Shown: positions 63,858 through 64,000 of the stretch, one piece after another
Numbering within the stretch: the stretch's first letter is position 1
How the letters are laid out: each line of letters begins with the position of its first letter
DNA from: Falsirhodobacter flavus
GTDB taxonomy: Bacteria > Pseudomonadota > Alphaproteobacteria > Rhodobacterales > Rhodobacteraceae
Direction of reading: 5' to 3'
Assembly (NCBI GenBank): GCA_029846755.1
Contig: JARWBI010000012.1
Location: 35,689 to 99,688 of the forward strand
Length of the DNA stretch: 64,000 nt
The notes under the pieces: generated by a model
What the model was told of the DNA's origin: nothing
Seen by the model: the letters and a program-made list of their open reading frames with translations, nothing else
The model's database searches: none
Position numbers and translations under genes: made by a program

Positions 63858-64000
63858 ATGACCGTTTTCCGAAAGATTCTTGTTGCGAACCGCGGTGAGA
63901 TTGCGATCCGCGTTTTGCGTGCTGCGAACGAGTTGGGGAAGCGGACGGTTGCGGTTTATGCCGAGGAGGACAAGCTGAGCCTTCATCGGTTCAAGGCGGA
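63858..64000 (+). CDS. pyc: Pyruvate carboxylase, N-terminal biotin carboxylase part (3' truncated by the window)
   Basis: The first 47 codons are visible. [20 protein letters not shown] is the biotin-carboxylase N-terminus, and [16 protein letters not shown] is the form typical of pyruvate carboxylase (acetyl- and propionyl-CoA carboxylases usually have a different stretch here). GAGGAGG lies at an ideal distance before the ATG at 63858. It would carboxylate pyruvate to oxaloacetate. The upstream 147 bases to uvrD hold the divergent promoters. The full assignment depends on sequence beyond the window. Confidence 0.85.
   Translation, partial: MTVFRKILVANRGEIAIRVLRAANELGKRTVAVYAEEDKLSLHRFKA

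Noticed and set aside
1..64000. rRNA, tRNA, insertion sequences, integrases, prophage blocks.
   Set aside because: No cloverleaf-like segment, no rRNA core sequence and no transposase or integrase motif was recognised in any frame. A covariance-model scan would be needed to exclude a tRNA fully.

Overview
The window looks like chromosomal DNA of a Rhodobacteraceae/Paracoccaceae alphaproteobacterium. The evidence is high G+C with many GTG starts and ATGA-type gene overlaps, a dcw cell-division cluster carrying the DUF2484 gene between murC and murB, a VPLPA-type C-terminal sorting protein, and a DUF1127 gene followed by CCUCCUCCC hairpin RNAs of the CcsR ('cuckoo') type known from Rhodobacter. 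No rRNA, tRNA, CRISPR array, transposase or integrase was recognised.

Layout. (1) 1-9552: siderophore region. It holds the 3' part of a serine-activating, EntF-like NRPS, a convergent IroE/Fes-like esterase, an iron-box-like palindrome, a secreted beta-propeller protein, a complete FecB-FecCD-ATPase importer, and a protein of unknown function. (2) 9574-9951: a secreted protein with NSSS repeats, preceded by a hairpin that can mask its ribosome binding site. (3) 10024-19472: a divergent acid-sugar catabolic locus. The minus operon encodes a BNR/Asp-box protein, a PdxA2-like dehydrogenase and an Fe-alcohol dehydrogenase. The plus operon encodes a peptide-type binding protein, a DapA-family lyase, a D-2-hydroxyacid dehydrogenase, an Ldh-type dehydrogenase, a DUF1537 kinase and a FadR-type regulator. 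(4) 19763-25786: housekeeping genes secG, pyrG and rlmJ, with a glycosyltransferase-like protein, an MHS-type MFS transporter and a TerB-like protein. (5) 25888-35251: a polar amino acid/polyamine-type ABC importer followed by two glutamine-synthetase-like ligases, a class I glutamine amidotransferase, a PuuB-like FAD oxidase and a class III aminotransferase, which together look like a gamma-glutamylated polyamine route. (6) 35248-58614, mostly minus strand: mraZ-rsmH-ftsL-ftsI-murE-murF-mraY-[VPLPA gene on the plus strand]-murD-ftsW-murG-murC-DUF2484-murB-ddl-ftsQ-ftsA-ftsZ-lpxC-bamD-recN. (7) 58615-61316: a long mraZ leader with MraZ-box-like repeats, apbC/mrp, then a DUF1127 gene and an array of twelve CCUCCUCCC stem-loops. 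(8) 61368-64000: uvrD/pcrA and the start of pyruvate carboxylase.

The most unusual element is the twelve-unit CCUCCUCCC hairpin array at 60750-61264. Rhodobacter sphaeroides is known for four such RNAs. Other leads are the acid-sugar locus with a cytoplasmic Asp-box protein, two hairpins that can sequester Shine-Dalgarno sequences, the exact serine code of the NRPS beside an iron-type operator, and the VPLPA gene embedded antiparallel in the dcw cluster.
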